DNA of 64,000 bases, taken from NCBI GenBank assembly GCA_013407085.1, contig JACCGJ010001889.1:88812-152811 (forward strand). Reading direction: 5' to 3'. A program made the position numbers and the translations under genes. Shown in pieces: positions 13,801 to 25,100 of this stretch (its first letter is position 1; each line of letters begins with the position of its first letter). The notes below the pieces were generated by a model. It did not search any database. It saw only the letters and a list, made by a program, of their open reading frames with translations, and was not told where the DNA came from. The stretch is from Atriophallophorus winterbourni (Eukaryota > Platyhelminthes > Trematoda > Plagiorchiida > Microphallidae).

Positions 13801-15215
13801 ACAGGAGGAAGGCCCTCATATAACCAAAGTTGATTGAGAAAAAAGACTTCACTGTACTCAGCTTGTAAGGAGGGTCGGTTTCAAGTAGATTTTTACTTAA
13901 CCGTGATACGTGGTTGCGATAATTATTGAAAAAACTTTAATCATAATGTATTTGAAAAAATTGACCAGTAGACATTTATTTGTTTCCATCCACCATAGAT
14001 ACAGTTTCGACAAAACACTCACTCCTCTTTCACGGTATACCAATCTGAGCATCGCCATTCGTTCAGGATAACTTGGAAGATTTCGCTTTTCTGTCCTGGA
14101 AAAGCGTCTGCGCCATTCCGGTCCAAATTTCAAATTCTTTACTGTTCCCCTTGAAGCATCGTCTCTGGTCTTGCTATGTCCATGGTAGTTAATATGTAGA
14201 CAGTATATAGTACAATAGTCCGCAATGAAAAAATATTGAGTTGACTTCATATTTACTAGTAAGGTAAATTCTAATCAGTCGAAATTTTATAAATTTTGAA
14301 TCGATCCCAATTTTACCATATTAAAATGCTTTTCTTAACTTGAGAAATAATCGTGTTGTTTATTTCTTCTTCTTCGTGGGTAACACCCATTTGTCTATAC
14401 TTTGGAGGAGATAGGAAATCTGGTAAATCAGTGAATCAGATCTAGTCCCGACTAATATTCTGAAATTTTATGAAATCTTGTATTCTTTGATGGAGATTTT
14501 CGTGGTGATTCCTGTAGAATATTCACTTTATTTCTTTCATAGATTAGTAAGTGAGGCAAATAAGAGCAGAACAGTGCATTTATGTAATGCACTTGTTTAC
14601 GTTAGACAACTGCAATTCTGTATGCAATAAATTGGGATAATTATCCTCTCGTTCAAAAACCAAAGCACGTAGTCATTCATCTTTTAACTTCAAGTTGTTT
14701 GATATATTTAATCATAATTTTTGCAGTCGAATGCTCACTTTAGATCGCTTCTTGCTTTTAAATCGGATCGCTGGCTCGCTGAACTCTCTTCCAAATAGAA
14801 TGAAGCACGCTTGTGTATAGCATCCACCTAAAGATAAGATAGGTAATCACAATTAGAAACGAAATAGCTCGCCTAATGTCCAATGTTCAACTAAAAGTGG
14901 AAAATACAATAGGTGTTTCATACTTCGTGTCCACGTAGTCGCATCGATCTTTACAATGGAGTCGCAAGTTTGATACAACTTACACCAGATTTAAATCAAT
15001 ATTGCTAGCTACAAAACAATGAAAAATAAGCCCGCATATTTCTGTTCTCTGCTTATTAGTCCATTCATTTGTTCTTTTATTCGTAGTTTAACTAATTTGT
15101 GCACACACGTTTGATTAAGCTACAAGTTACAATATAAAATTATTTACAAGAATTGAAACAATTTTGATTGAATCTTAATAATAATGAATCCGAAGAATGA
15201 AGAATAAACTTTTCT

Positions 15216-15434
15216 TTACTCCGACGGTGCTTTCCCTGACGCACGACCTTCAAATTCTTCACAAGCGGAATGGCAGTTACCAACAAAGGGTGGTAGTTTT
15301 CCTGTCAAATTTAAGCATGTTTTTGGAAGGACAACAAACTCTAGCAAACCTTTTATGACGAGGTGTACTCGGTTAGCTTCGGCTGTGGTGTGCACATATG
15401 CTTCATTTTTACCGGTCACTAGTGGTACCAACAC
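15216..15434 (-). CDS. Unassigned open frame of uncertain reality
   Basis: A 72-codon minus frame, open a little further upstream (SADCVLVPLV). It reads NEAYVHTTAEANRVHLVIKG, then GNCHSACEEFEGRASGKAPS. Base composition is more balanced than its surroundings. No splice acceptor was found ahead of it and I recognise no family. It lies just past the 3' tail of an RTE remnant on the same strand. It could be part of an unknown repeat or a relic gene. Confidence 0.25.
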   Translation of the reverse strand: MLVPLVTGKNEAYVHTTAEANRVHLVIKGLLEFVVLPKTCLNLTGKLPPFVGNCHSACEEFEGRASGKAPSE

Positions 15435-15520
15435 ACAATCAGCCGAATAAATAGTTTTGAAACACGTCAGTCAAGAGCGAATTGTGCACACGGCGTACGG
15501 TTCATTATAACAGCTTTCAT

Positions 15521-15720
15521 GCCTTGTTTACTTTACTTTGCTTTACTTTAGTGCAACTATCTCCTCCTGGAGGATGAGTCGGCTTCATTGACGTCACGGA
15601 TTGCAGCCGCCCACGCTCGGCGGCTAGAAGCGAGATCCGCGCAGATTGTAAGCCTTGTTTGGAAAGGTACTTGTAGCATAATTGAGAATTTTCTTTCAGT
15701 GTCATGTAATATCGAAGCTC
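15521..15720 (-). mobile_element. RTE-type LINE 3' end
   Basis: The minus strand reads CADLASSRRAWAAAIRDVNE then DSSSRR and a stop. This is the A-D-L-A-x-x-R-x-A-W-x-x-x-I-R-D-V ending typical of RTE-like elements in invertebrates. It is followed by a simple tail of AAAGT units (15523-15550), as expected for this clade. Only the last ~60 codons survive. Confidence 0.55.
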
Positions 15721-16034
15721 CAGAGTATAACCTTTCCAGAGATACGATCTAACCAGTAAAGAAGGATTATCGGTGGCTTGAAATCTTCAAATTTTCGAAT
15801 GACCTGCGATCCAAGGTGCACCATTATACTATAGTACATTGAGATTTCTCACATTATCTATTCCGGTTTGACGAACAATTTAAAAAAATTACCAGCCGAG
15901 CGAAGTCGAAACGGCCATGATACTATGATAATCCGCTTGATTTTCTTAGTGTATAACGAAACATTTTGCTCATTGTTAAAGAGATGAAAATAAGCTGTGT
16001 TGATTAATGTTAATTTTATAAACCAGTGATTGTA

Positions 16035-16058
16035 GAAGAAGAAGAAGAAGAAGAAGAA
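16035..16058. repeat. (GAA)n microsatellite
   Basis: Eight GAA units on the plus strand. Confidence 0.85.
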
Positions 16059-18483
16059 AATGACTGTATTCGAGTACACGAATTTTCAGTAATTAAATTA
16101 ATTTCTCCACAAAGCTAAGAAAAAGTGTAATGTATAAAATCACAAGCCTGATCCTGGCAAAGTGTCGCACATTAAATACTGTACGTGGAACAAAATGATG
16201 TCAGGTTACCTAGGCCTAGACAGACGTGCGAATAAAATTAGAAAACGGAGTTAGACTTTGAGGAGGAGATCTCAACATCAGTTATAAAATTGTCAGGCAC
16301 ATGTTCAACTCTGAAACAGCCATTGATTGATCAACCATGTATCGAACCAGGTAAGGAACAAAAGAGTTTCTGTATTTGTTAATTCGTGAATAAAGAATAA
16401 AATATTGGTTCCGGCTGAAGGAAAAAGATTTGCAGGCAACAATGTTCTTGTTCAGTGGATTTGAACAATCAGAAGAAAAGTTTTTTATCAATCTGTTGCA
16501 TTCACCGAAGTGACGATCGACAATTTTATTTCGAATTAAATCCGCGGAAACACGGCTCAATCTTCAGATAACCTTAATACCTCTCCTGATCAGTAGAAAG
16601 ACGAATTAGTGTTTTGTTAACGATCCATAGATCTTACAGTCGGAAAATGTTTACATTTCAAAAACCAGAATATTTGCCATAATATACGTCCTTGGGACTA
16701 ACCACTGAGCCAAATACAACCGATTAACCTATCACTTACCTTATCTCGGGATTTTGAGTGGTTCCAATTTAATGTTTGGCTATCAGTTGTAAGCACTTTC
16801 ACTCAAAACGCGCTTAAGTGTTAAGACAAACACTATAATTAAAACTTATCGCTCAATTTAAAAGTCTTGAAGGGTTTCGAAGACCTGTAATATTGAATAG
16901 TAGTCAAGTTGTTCTTGCATTTATCATTACACGAATCCATGATGGACTGTAATATATAAAGGTGATAATTTGAATGTAATTCCTAACAAGTGGTACTTGG
17001 CTATAAAAAATAAACACTGTATTGAGACGCCTAAGCCTCTGACATGCAAACAGCATTTAGGCGATGTGGAACATTAAAGCAACCACTAATATTGTGATTA
17101 AAACATAAGAATTGGAACCTAGCAAACAACTCTCAAATGGTCAACTTCAATTTTCATTCTGCCTTGTGTTAGTTAACGATAATCGAAATTACCCTAGCGA
17201 AAATACGTTTGGCCAATGCCATAGAAAACTCGCTTTTGAGGCATGGTCGGTTCTTTTGAAACTTCCTCAGTTTGAGCATTATATACTGCATGACCATTTG
17301 AACAACATCGTGTAACAAGCGTAATGCTCCCCCACCAGAAACAATCGTATTTTTGGTCTATGTTTTAAGGTAAGTGCTCTAAATTTATTATTATTTTAGC
17401 CGAAGATCAGTTCATCAGCTAAATAGTAGATTTGCGTTCAGCATCGAATAGAAATTGAGCTAGTTCACCAAAGCTACCACAATAGGTTTATTATTTGTTG
17501 TAATTCATCGGCCTATTTCATGTGCAGTTGTTCTTTCCTAAAATATATGGTAAATAAAATGACCACGGGATAATCAATGCTCGTTTGGAGTGGTATGTAA
17601 TGACGCTATCACATATGTTTCGACTCACTTTACTTGCGCATACACCTTTGCTTATATGTTATGCTTCCAACCAGACGAGATTTGGTATTGCCTGGAGTTG
17701 GAGCAGGGTTTAGTTTGTTGATAATAGGTTTAGGAATATGTGATTTACAATCGTTATAAAAACCGCATCATTTTGCACATAAATGGCTGATGAGATCTAG
17801 CTAGTGGATTAACTGATGACCATTGGAGTGTCACACTGTAAACACCTACTTGTGCTTGGACCGCTTTTCCGATATAATCGATTTTTTCACGCGCCGTACT
17901 CTCACCCCCGACGGAAATATATTCCAATTGTTGAAACGAGTGCATTGAATTAAAATCAGCATTGTGGTCATTAGATTTGCTGTAGTGAACGTAGATCGGA
18001 AACACATAATTTACATTTGCTTGGCGTTTTCCATTGCGCCAGTAATCGTTTCGAATGTATTCGCAATGGAATCACGTGAACACGATCGATGGTCGACTCA
18101 GTTTTAAATATTTGCAATAAACTCGGTGTGAAGCTTGTTTCGCGATTTAATATTCAATGCATCCTTACCACCGATTTGATGTGTGCCGTCACTTTCAATC
18201 AACCAGCTCAGGTTATTCATCGGATAGCGGTCAAATGATGAGTTTAACAAGACTGTCAGATAAGATTTTGATGAAAAAGTTATATCTCTCAAGGTTCAGT
18301 AAATCGAAGCTTGTTTTTCTCCACTTACCGAAAATTGGCAGGCAAGTGTAAGTGCGGAACCTGTGAGTAAAATCAAATTTCGTTAGTTTGGATAATTTAA
18401 GTGAACAACATTAAAACTGTTTCGAAACATCATTGCTAGGTTATTCGGTAGGGCTTAGTATAGCTATATACAAGCTGAGGAAA

Positions 18484-18720
18484 GATAAATAATGCTATCG
18501 GCTGCTGATCGAAGACCACGCACTCAGTGTGCAGTTGACACCAATCGACCGATTACTGCTAATCGTTGTAAGCGCTGTGGGAGAGATGGTGCCTTCTGAA
18601 TCGGATTGTTTTCTCATTTGAAACCCTTTGGAGCATGAAAGCTTTATGCGATTAAGATGTACATCCACAGTCAACATTGACGAAGGAGGTGAATGATAAC
18701 AACAAAAACAATGCTGCAAT
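18484..18720 (+). mobile_element. RTE-like 3' end with degenerate zinc-finger-like motif
   Basis: The plus strand reads SAADRRPRTQCAVDTNRPIT, then CKRCGRDGAF, a stop, and IGLFSHLKPFGA. It is a decayed copy of the C-x-x-C-G-R-x-C-x-S-R-I-G-L-x-S-H end seen intact at 52841-53179. The second cysteine pair and the last cysteine are lost. Confidence 0.6.
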
Positions 18721-21228
18721 TCACTCTAACGTTCAAACCCAGTAACAGAGTCATTTGAAGGTAGAGTTGTGTTGAAGTCATCGTAGATGAAAGTGCATGA
18801 AAGAAGGTGACCAAATAACATGGTAACATGAAAATATTTGGTATCATAAGCTGTTGTGGTGTGAAAAACGATGTAATTTGCTACGTAATATGTAGCGGAA
18901 TTAAAAGTTAACCAATGAAAATACTGAAACGAAATGTTCGTAAATATGCTACTTGATATTTAAAAGTAGTACTCTCACAACATGAGATCAGTATACTGTT
19001 TTGCTCCACCTCCAACTTAATAATAGATGAACAATCGGACAACCATTTATAGAAAAGTGAATTTACAATTAATACAACGTTGAGTACTGTGAAAGAAGCA
19101 ATAATGGACATCAAATATTAAGCAGGTGGGTTATGATTTAAACTAAAGTTCAACCAAATTAATTCTGTGCCCCCAAACAAACCCAAACGGGGTTGCATAA
19201 GGGTAAAGTTTATGTTTATATAGCTATCTCACTTTGCACATATGCAGATTACCGTAGGCTATTACACAGATGTGAAGCTTATGTGCTCCAAACTCGCGAC
19301 ATTAAAACTTTCTGCAACCGATCGACTCAATCATTTTCCTGGTAACAGAGCCTATTGATAGCGATTTCGCTCAAAACATGTTTTCCATCTGCAATTTTGC
19401 TTCACATCAGTTGAAGTTGTCTCTGCAGTCTCTAAATTTCACAAAAATCATCTTTACCCCTTAATCTTCGGTTTGACTGGGACATTGAGAACTTTGTATA
19501 TAGGACGTGTGTCATCTTGAATAACGGATAACATATTTTGGTGGTTTTAAAAATAATTGAATGAATCGATGGAGGCTTGTTTCAAAACAGCCGGATTATT
19601 CAAGATTTTGTATACGGTATGAAACTTAGAATATGTTTTTAGGCTTGGAAGCATGCAGGTATGACTATAGTTCGGATAACGTTCAGCGGTTGGAAAATAA
19701 GCTCGGTGCCCATAAGGGCGGAGTTTAGCTTTGGTTTTCTTAGTATGAATATTAACTGATGATATGATTTAAACTAGACAGCGTGCGATTATTTTGTCAA
19801 CCATTATTTGTACGCAATTAACACCTGAGTATATTTGGGAACTGGGTTGAGCAATTTCACGAAATGTGCTGTCGCAGTGGGATTCGAACGAAAGCCGAAA
19901 TCACTGTCCACTGTGCCGCCTTTTGCAATACATAGTGTAGTAAGACCAAATGAAAATTAGAGTATCGAAAATTTTATCTAATCACATTATGACCTCTTGT
20001 AAATAGGTTGACTGCTATAGTCATAATCAAATGTAGCACATCGTCTTTTGTGCTTGGTAACTTCTAGAACTTTTCGTTGTTGGCAAATGCGACGATTTCA
20101 ATCGACTAGTTTAGAGCGTGCACATTATAAATCCTGCACACAAATGTTTATCAGCTGCAGTATCATGCGCCAGTTCTCCCGCTTCTAACATCCTATTGAT
20201 TGTATGCACGCTAGCATTGATAATCTCAACTGTCTGGCTTTTATTTGAGATTCTATCCTTGTGTTCAAGCACTTCTATCGCATGAAAGCCTAGGATATGA
20301 GTAGTGTCTGAAACGTGCTTTCTCAAACCTAAACTACGGATAGTGGACTGTTATTACCTTTTATTCGGATGGCGTTTTTCAATGCAGTATTTAATCCCGT
20401 TTAATCCTATTCTGATCATCATAAAACATGATCTGGGCAATGTAAACACACCAAGTGCACAGTTTCATGTGATCATAGCATAGATAGATATTGATAGACA
20501 TTGCATAGATAGCAATTGAATTATAATACATGATGGACTTTGGTGAGTATTCACGTTCATTAGATCTGATAAGCTGTCTTCGAATTCAGTAACATGCTGC
20601 ACTTATAAATGTGAATGTAAATATTAATTAGGCATTTAAATACGACAAAATTACAAGTGATGCAGCGCCGAGTTAAAAATGTATGTAGAAGTTTGTGTGG
20701 CATTCTTAAAACTGAATAAATTACCGGCCCTTATTTCGTGATTTAGATTTAGCCGAATAAGTTTCGTGCACAAGAACAAAGATAGGTAAGTTTACTTAGC
20801 GCAAACCCTTAGATCTATAGACATCATCGTGCCTGGTGCGAATACAATTTGAGCGGATAAGGCATATACACAATTCGGCGATCTGTATTTCAGCGAGTAT
20901 ACGTTGATATACAAGACGACAAGAGAATGTATGTAAACGAGTTATTTCACTTGGGCCGCATTTGAACACAACAAAGAACATCATTCTAGACAGTGCCAAA
21001 GTGTGACATTTGATCAGCATCGACACTTACCTATGGTACTATGCTGGAAAACATGATAAAATGGGGATTGTTAGATAAGCAATACTTATACTAGCTTTCT
21101 ATGAGTTTTACACATTTTGGAAAAATCTCTGTGTACCAAACAGCAATCATAATCCATCACGCTCGGTTCTTTATATAATTATCATCAAATTTGTTTAAGA
21201 ATTCTGAAAACCTTAAAATTTTGCACAT
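18721..21228. other. Non-coding stretch below the TMEM132-like 3' end
   Basis: AT-rich, with short chance frames on both strands. Only the tRNA-like remnant at 19855-19935 stands out. Confidence 0.3.
19855..19935 (-). repeat. tRNA-like SINE remnant
   Basis: On the minus strand GGCACAGTGGACAG resembles a Pol III A box, and GTTCGAATC, 28 bases on, is a perfect B box. The arms do not fold into a cloverleaf: the T stem does not pair, so it is not a working tRNA. A tRNA-derived SINE head is the likeliest reading. Confidence 0.35.
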
Positions 21229-21234
21229 TTTATT
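21229..21234 (-). terminator. Possible poly(A) signal for the TMEM132-like gene
   Basis: AATAAA on the minus strand, about 750 bases past the stop codon. No closer copy was seen in the downstream sequence. The hexamer is common by chance in AT-rich DNA, so this is weak. Confidence 0.25.
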
Positions 21235-21986
21235 CGAGCGACTTTTAACGCAACTTAATCGTTTTCTTTTGTTTTGACTACTCACTATAGTTTCAGTAGC
21301 AAATGGTTTGAAAGAAAGTGGATTATGTAAACTGGATGTCGACGATTCTTGAATCTTGAAGATTTCGGAATAGTTTATGACTGTGTTGCTAAAAACGTTC
21401 GCCTATCTTCTACGTTTCTGACAGATTTCATGTACAAAATATCATTCTGCTCTACACATAGATATGCTAGTGTATACCGTGAGCTTACGGGAACTGCTAC
21501 CAAAACTATTCTGCAATACTGGAAAAGAAACAACGTTTTGATTCTAAATGTGACAGTCGTTGGTCTATGATACTGATCGCACACAACGCTACACTATTCT
21601 GTCCGGAGACTCAAAGTAAAATGTACAATACTAGCTGAAATTTAATGATTTTTACAAACTGAAACGCTGAAAATCACAACTGTCATAAGTATCGAGAATC
21701 AAAATCAAAAAGAAAATGCACACGATTATGTGCAAAGCACAAACAAATGCGAGACTTTAGCATTTGAAATCAGAAAACTGTACAAATCTACTGAATGAAG
21801 GAAAAAATTGAAACTCAGAAAGACAGTAATCATTAGAACGTATGGGATGAACGTAAAAATTCTAGACGTGATCGATAAATGGGATAAGAAAAAGAAATGA
21901 ATAGAAATAGAGCCGCTGTTCTTCAAGATTAGAATGCTTTCGACGAACTCAAGAATTTTCGGGATGAGAAAACATTTCAAATCACA

Positions 21987-22147
21987 TCATGCCATTGATT
22001 CTTTCATATCAGCGAAGTAAGCTACCAGACGGTCGTGCGACAAGGAGAGCAATTCTTCGCCCCATGCCAGATCTGATGCGGACGTCACAGGAGCCATACT
22101 GATCAAAGCTGGCCGCATACTCAATCCACGCAAATCTTGTGTTGTCG
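21987..22147 (-). CDS. TMEM132: TMEM132-like last exon with C-terminus and stop
   Basis: The acceptor is TTTCACTGTTGTTTCTTAG. Two leading bases complete the codon begun in the previous exon. The frame then runs 52 codons to TGA at 21987-21989. It ends with ASDLAWGEELLSLSHDRLVA, then YFADMKESMA. Vertebrate TMEM132 proteins end in a similar way: an acidic patch, a tryptophan, an acidic/leucine helix and a Y-M-E-R-L-H-E-like tail. This makes the end of the gene secure. A possible poly(A) signal lies about 750 bp further on. Confidence 0.78.
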
Positions 22148-25100
22148 CTAAGAAACAACAGTGAAATAATTTAGTAAATAAAAGCGTTTAGAAGTGAACT
22201 GTTTCACACTTAATGATAACATTCCGTGCAATCATTGTCTAGTTTTCAAGCACACCCTTTCCACTTTATCATCAACGAATGACTTACCACAATCACAAGT
22301 CGTTGGACATGCATATTCCTGGGTGTCCTCCACTGCCGCGAGTCGCTCGCTATCCTCAATTGTGCGCTTGCGAAATTCCGGAAGCGCTTTACCATTCCCG
22401 AAATTTCCAGATTGATACAATTTGCGCTTGTGTCTGATTGGGTGGTACCACCATAGACTTTCTTCGCTGGTGGTTGTGTTCAAGTCTGTGGTCGCCTCGT
22501 TACTTCCGACGGGATGAGGGTCTAACAAAGTCTCGGTTTCCGTGGAACCAATTTGTTCGTCCAGTGCGGAGTACAATTCATTGGTTGCTTGGAAATTCTG
22601 TGAGCAGAATGGAAATGAACGACCGAAAGTAGGCAAGAGAGACGAACAGTGGCGTCAGTTCGTTGGAATAAAATCAAAAGGCTAAATATGAGATGATGTT
22701 GTCATAGCAAAACAAATACATCGTGATGAAATGAATTCCCGTCTGGCAAATTTAAAAGAAAATAACCAATTCTCGTCTCATGACTAGTTAATAAATTCAT
22801 ATGTTCATTTGCACTCAATTTGCTGTTGTTTGTTTTAACTTCTTTTCAAGGTCCAGTTGACATTTTTACGTGAAATTAATGGCATTAATCGATTTGCCGC
22901 GTCGCGCAATGGAGTATGCGGTATAGGCCTGTGATCACCGGGAACGGATCGATATTGCTCTCTTCGATAAATGTTTAACAGAGAGACCAAGTTGGTGATG
23001 AGCATTTTTGATATTCTATACAGCGTCTTCGTCTGTGACTACTCAATGCGGATATGCTCTGATATTATGCATAAAGCTAAATTGTGTTTACTGTAGGACA
23101 CACAATAAGACGCTTATTTTATTTGTGGCTAAAAGTGACAGGCGGACATATACTACAAAACCATTTATATACGAAGATTAACAAATAATTGTCAGTGCAA
23201 ATTTTCCGGGTGTGCGAGCATTTGTTAATTCTGGGCTTCACCATGTGGTAGACTCTCCGTATAAAGAGAGAGCTTTTAAGCGAGATTGAATCTGTATACG
23301 CAAAATAACGTCGTTTTCGAGGTTGGACATTTGATGCGCATTTTTACTTTTTAATTCATATCGTGATCCAGTGGCGTTGTATACCAAACCCTTGCAACTT
23401 AAAACTTGTTGTTCAAATTCCAGCAAGTTTGGCATATAAATTGACATCTGAATGAACAATTCCGAAGTTGTAAAGGGAATTATTTGAAAGCGTTTCGGTA
23501 TGAGTTGGATCATTTTAAAACACATGGAGGAATGTAGACGATTCGTAAAATGTTCGGACGGATATTAGCATCAAGCCGCAACATCATACTAGAAAGTGAT
23601 CTGGAGTAAATCCCTGTATTCCAAATGTAATGAATCCCTCGCTATCATATAAAAGTACTTGCATTTAGATCAACAGTCCCGAGAGCTCAACGTGTTTATG
23701 TGTATTTAAACAACTTAGTATAATTTATAACTGCCATTAAAATGAACGCTTGGGCGCTAATTTGAAACTTGAAAAGTCGTTGAAGATTGACATCAGATAC
23801 AAATGACGTCATGTAAAAAAGTAAAAGAAAAATGGCATCATAGCTGACCTGAGGCAAACTTGCAGGGCGCCCTCTTGATTCCGATTTCCGTGCTGATCTT
23901 TTGGCTTTCCGCAGCTCGATCGTGTGGCTGGCATCCGTTTTGCTGTTTGTGCGTACAGGAGGCCTCGGAACAGCAGGTTCCTGATCGAATTGATTGTTCG
24001 TTGAGATTACCCTCTTTCGGTGAACGTTACTCTGTAACGTATGTAGATACTGGCGTTGTCGAGCTGCGATACATTCATCTATTTCAAGAGGGTGTCGAAA
24101 GTTTACGTTATGAACGCTCTGCTCTTCAGTCAACACTGAAGCACCCGTTGGCATCATCATACCCGGACGAACCCAACTTCGATACATCAATGATTCCCAT
24201 GGGATACCGAAAGACATTTGTGTCGCACTGTTCTGGTTGTTGAGTAGAACAGGGTTTATAAATTGCGGAAAACATTGACCACTGAATCTTTCTTCATTGT
24301 AAATGTTCAGTGGGTTCGGATGATGATGTGTATGACGTCGGCGCATGGATACACTGGAGCTGCCTAAATATGAAAGGCTCGGCTTACAAGGAACGGAATG
24401 CTGCTCAAAATTTGCATGGAAGTTTCTCCTATCTCTTTCTCCATCGTGTGATAAGGAAGGTTCGTCACCCGGTGAGACTTGTTCAGGAAGCGGGTTTGAA
24501 ATAATTCGGATACTACATTCATGACCCTGAAGAATGTAATGAAAATTTATTAAAACCTATTTAATTTATTACGATACTATCGAATTAGAGTCGCAAGGTA
24601 AATTTAAGATTGCGATGAGCTGGTCTATCATCATACTTCGTTATTACCCTAAATATGACAAATTAGACATGATTTTCAATAGAAAGTTCGCAATTAATCA
24701 TCTGGAGCGACTTTTGATTAATATATATAGTATTTATATATATATCTATATATATTATAGATATATTATATAGCAATGTTGTACTCAAACGTCATGTCGT
24801 TGAATTTAGAATAATAAGACTTTTCGGAATGCTAACAGGCTTTGCTAATATCGGATAGTTGCATGAAATAGAAACGTGAACAAGCACCTTTGACTATAAA
24901 AACAAGCGTGTGCGATAGGGACTAGACTATTATAAACTTAGTAAAAGTGCCACTCTGGGATCAAGGTTTGCTTTTATGAACTTTTGCCAATATAATGTTT
25001 ACAAACAGCTGGACTTACGAAATCATAAATAGATCTGATGAAGCCTAATCGCTCGTGCCCGAGATTAAGATATCAAAGTGCGAAAATATATATCTGGCCA

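Larger units (their letters stand above)
9833..18483. other. Long non-coding stretch, 3' flank of the TMEM132-like gene
   Basis: No exon could be supported. It contains a TA dinucleotide run, a GAA run, an RTE 3' end (15521-15720) and two unassigned frames (13897-14250 minus and 15216-15434 minus). Otherwise it is AT-rich DNA with short chance frames. Confidence 0.35.

Noticed and set aside
13897..14250. 117-codon minus-strand frame with a basic middle part
   Set aside because: No splice sites, no recognised family and AT-rich ends; probably chance.
15575..15610. GGATGAGTC...GACGTC considered as a hammerhead core
   Set aside because: The GAAA half of the core is absent, and the stretch codes the RTE terminus on the minus strand.
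19855..19935. Functional tRNA gene
   Set aside because: The T and acceptor arms do not pair; only promoter-like boxes are present.
23860..24243. 127-codon plus-strand open frame
   Set aside because: Antisense of the 23849-24526 exon; no splice signals or family match of its own.
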